DNA of 6,036 nt from CAZWUZ01 sp964637655 [NCBI: uncultured bacterium] (GTDB taxonomy: Bacteria > DAOPZR01), in assembly GCA_964637655.1 (NCBI GenBank), contig CAZWUZ010000236.1, positions 1 to 6,036 of the forward strand, given 5' to 3'. Under the pieces are notes generated by a model. That model had not been told where the DNA came from, made no database searches, and worked only from the letters and a program-made list of their open reading frames with translations. The position numbers were made by a program, and so were the translations under genes. Of the stretch, positions 3,979 to 6,036 are shown one piece after another. The stretch's first letter is position 1; every line of letters starts with the position of its first letter.

Positions 3979-6036
3979 ACGCGACGCTGTTGTATATCTG
4001 CGCAGCCTACCCGCAGCGGTCGGAGACCTTTGTCGCCCGCGAAGTCGCCGGATTGCGCCGGCATGTGCCGGTACGCGTGCTGGCGCTGCGCGACGGTGAT
4101 GGCGGTGCGCCGGAGCCGCTGCCACGCGGGCGCGACTGGTCCGTCGCGCGGCGGCTGCTGCCGCAGCTGCTGCGCGGGTGCCGCGACGGGCGGCAGCGAC
4201 TGCAGGTGCTGCACACGCTGCCGCGCCTCGCCGCCGGACTGGCGCTGCCGCGCGGCAGCATTACGCGCGTGCATGCGCACTTTGCCACGGTCCCCGCCCT
4301 GGTCGGCATGTACCTTGCCCGCCACCTCGGGGTGCCGTTCAGTTTTACCGCGCATGCCTACGACCTCTTCACCGTTCGCTCACTCTTCGCCGTAGTGGCG
4401 CCCGCCGCCGATGTCATTATCGTGCCGGCTGACTATCATCGCCATTGGATAGCGGAACGGTATGACGCCGCGACGGTGGCAAAGGTGCGCGTGGTGCGCT
4501 GCGGCGTGCCCGGACACTGGTTGCGCTATCCCGCCGGCGACGGGCGGCAGCCGGTTCGCATCGTCGCTGCCGGCCGGCTGGTGCGCAAGAAGGGGTTCGA
4601 CGTGCTGCTGCGCGCGCTGCAACGGCTGGAAAACCCCGACTGGCGCCTTGTTGGCGCCGGGCCGGAAGCGGTGGCACTGTATGCGCTGGCCGGGTTTGAC
4701 CCGCAGCGGGGCGCGCGCCTGCTGCCGTGGCAGGAGGAGGGCCGGCTGCGGCAGCTGCTGCAGCGCGGCATCGCGGTCTTTCCCTGCCGGACGGATGCTG
4801 ACGGGGACTGCGACGGGCTTCCCGTCACGCTGCTCGAGGCGATGGCGCTCGGCTGCCCGGTGGTGGCCACTCCCGTCGCGGGCATCCCCGAGGCAATAAC
4901 CGACGGGGAGAACGGGCTGCTGGTGCCGGAAAACGATGACGCGGCGCTGGCGGACGCGCTGCGCCGGCTGCTGGCCGACGGGGCGCTGGGTGCGCGGCTG
5001 GGTGCGGCGGCGCGCGAGACGGTGCGGCGGAAATTCCTGCAGAGCCACAGCACGCGACAGTTGCTGGCGTTGTTCGGCAACGGGTCCGACCCCTCACCTG
5101 CCGCTGTGCGGCTTCCTCTCCCGAGGGGAGCGGAAAATGAGACGCGACCGCGGCGTCTGCTGCGGGTTATCAACAATCTCGAAACGGGCGGAGCGCAGCG
5201 CCTGCTCCTGCAGTGGGCGCGACAGCACGACCGGCGACGGTACGCTACGGTGGTGGCCGCGTTCAGTGGCGGTCCGCTGGCGGCGGAACTCGCCGCGCTC
5301 GGCGTGCCGGTGCATATCGTGCCGCGGTACGGGAAATACGATGCTACGCTGGTGCCGCGGCTCGCGCAGCTCATGCGCGACGAGCGCATCGACTTCGTGC
5401 ATGCGCAGCTCTTCGCGGCGAAACTCTGGGCGCGACTCGCGGCCCGGCGCTGTGGCATCCCCTGCGCGGTAAGCGACTACGCCATCCACCCGCGCACGAC
5501 GCGCTTCCCCTACCCGCAGCTTGAGCGGCTGCTCGCGCCGCGCACCGCGGGATGGGCGGTCGACCATCCCGCCCTGGCGGAGTACCTCATCGCGCAGCAT
5601 GGCGCGGCGCCCGAACGGATTACGCTGACCCCGTCGGGAGTGGAGATGGAACGATTGCAGGCAGTGCGCGGGAGGGAGGCGGCGCGCGCGGCTGCGGGGA
5701 TTCCCGACCGTGCGTACGTGGCGCTCGGGCTCGGACGGCTCACGGAGCAGAAAAACTGGCGCGCCTTCCTGACGCTGTTCGCCGCGGCGGCGGGGCCGGC
5801 GCAGACGGAACTGGCGGCGCAGGCGCGCATCGTGCTCATCGGCGACGGCCCGCAGCGCACGGAACTGGAAATGCTGGTGCGGCAGGCGGGCATCGACGGC
5901 CTCGTGCAGTTCGCCGGCGAACTGCAGCATGTCGGCGACTGGCTGGCGGCCGCGGACGTACTGCTCATTCCCTCGCGCTGGGAGGGGATGCCGGTGGCGG
6001 CGCTCGTGGCGGCGGCCGTCGGGCTCTCCGTGCTGG
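3975..6036 (+). CDS. Tandem GT4-GT4 glycosyltransferase fusion (runs off right edge)
   Basis: One uninterrupted frame of at least 687 codons encodes two GT-B family 4 enzymes. Domain 1 (about 1-368) starts MNATLLYICAAYPQRSETF and has VHAHFATVPALVGMYLA (99-115), FTAHAYDLF (124-132), IVAAGRLVRKKGFDVLL (196-212), and DGLPVTLLEAMALGCPVVAT (280-299) with D/E-x7-E intact (D280, E288). It resembles colanic-acid WcaL-like transferases. Residues about 369-394 are a linker read from a hairpin-rich repeat. Domain 2 starts LLRVINNLETGGAQRLLLQW (395-414) and continues with VHAQLFAAKLWARLAARRCG (475-494), LTPSGVEMER, LGLGRLTEQKNW, IVLIGDGP and IPSRWEGMPVA (665-675), where the second Glu of E-x7-E is Val678. 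The window ends inside domain 2. Together they could add two successive sugars. The alternative is two genes joined by an indel near 5140-5160, since a Shine-Dalgarno and ATG 5137 sit there off frame. Confidence 0.85.
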   Translation, partial: MNATLLYICAAYPQRSETFVAREVAGLRRHVPVRVLALRDGDGGAPEPLPRGRDWSVARRLLPQLLRGCRDGRQRLQVLHTLPRLAAGLALPRGSITRVHAHFATVPALVGMYLARHLGVPFSFTAHAYDLFTVRSLFAVVAPAADVIIVPADYHRHWIAERYDAATVAKVRVVRCGVPGHWLRYPAGDGRQPVRIVAAGRLVRKKGFDVLLRALQRLENPDWRLVGAGPEAVALYALAGFDPQRGARLLPWQEEGRLRQLLQRGIAVFPCRTDADGDCDGLPVTLLEAMALGCPVVATPVAGIPEAITDGENGLLVPENDDAALADALRRLLADGALGARLGAAARETVRRKFLQSHSTRQLLALFGNGSDPSPAAVRLPLPRGAENETRPRRLLRVINNLETGGAQRLLLQWARQHDRRRYATVVAAFSGGPLAAELAALGVPVHIVPRYGKYDATLVPRLAQLMRDERIDFVHAQLFAAKLWARLAARRCGIPCAVSDYAIHPRTTRFPYPQLERLLAPRTAGWAVDHPALAEYLIAQHGAAPERITLTPSGVEMERLQAVRGREAARAAAGIPDRAYVALGLGRLTEQKNWRAFLTLFAAAAGPAQTELAAQARIVLIGDGPQRTELEMLVRQAGIDGLVQFAGELQHVGDWLAAADVLLIPSRWEGMPVAALVAAAVGLSVL
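5090..5130 (+). repeat. Hairpin-rich REP-like element at the GT4-GT4 junction
   Basis: CCCCTCACCT leads into GCCGC-TGT-GCGGC (5100-5112), then TTCCT, then CTCCC-GAG-GGGAG (5118-5130). Each hairpin has a perfect 5-bp stem and 3-nt loop, and CCCCTC (5090-5095) can alternatively pair with GAGGGG (5123-5128) around the first hairpin. The CCCCTCACC...CCTCTCCC...GGGGAG pattern resembles dispersed intergenic repeats that I recall from gammaproteobacterial genomes. Here it is read through in frame as the linker between two enzymes. It is the only copy in this window, so repeat status rests on resemblance. Confidence 0.6.

Noticed and set aside
5100-5130. Tandem hairpins read as a transcription terminator after GT4 domain 1
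   Set aside because: No T-run follows, the stems are only 5 bp, and the reading frame passes straight through into a second enzyme. A REP-like element fits better.
4526-5458. Minus-strand open frame of 310 codons opposite the GT4 fusion
   Set aside because: It is Ser/Arg/Ala-rich low-complexity sequence, antisense to a well-supported pair of GT4 domains.

Overview
The window is very GC-rich and has the codon pattern of a high-GC proteobacterium. The sigma-70-like promoters and a short repeat resembling gammaproteobacterial REP-type elements point loosely to a gammaproteobacterium; no marker gene fixes the taxon. Everything recognisable is a surface-polysaccharide (O-antigen, capsule or exopolysaccharide type) glycosyltransferase locus. 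No flippase, polymerase, sugar-nucleotide gene, RNA gene, transposase or CRISPR array is present.

Layout: two divergent arms leave a 181-bp intergenic region (3794-3974). The leftward arm reads GT2 (3793-2480), then a tightly coupled GT4 (2474-969), then, after an 81-bp gap with its own promoter-like sequence, a second GT2 (887 to the left edge). That last gene has an in-frame amber codon at codon 130, yet the same frame continues with the rest of a GT2 fold and a heptad-like coiled coil to the window edge. The rightward arm is one open frame from 3975 to the right edge that encodes two GT4 enzymes in tandem. Their linker is encoded by a 41-bp hairpin-rich repeat-like element.

How the genes work together (inference): the enzymes would add successive sugars to a lipid-linked glycan at the cytoplasmic membrane. 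Two have unusual inserts of about 120-150 residues: the first GT2 between its nucleotide-binding part and its acceptor/catalytic-base part, and the leftward GT4 inside its N-terminal Rossmann domain.

Points for a second look: the amber codon; the GT4-GT4 fusion, whose junction carries a well-spaced Shine-Dalgarno/ATG one frame off; a similar off-frame Shine-Dalgarno/ATG in front of the first GT4; loss of the second Glu of the E-x7-E motif in the second GT4; and a dyad between back-to-back promoters. Several of these could be real biology or single-base sequence errors, and raw reads would decide.
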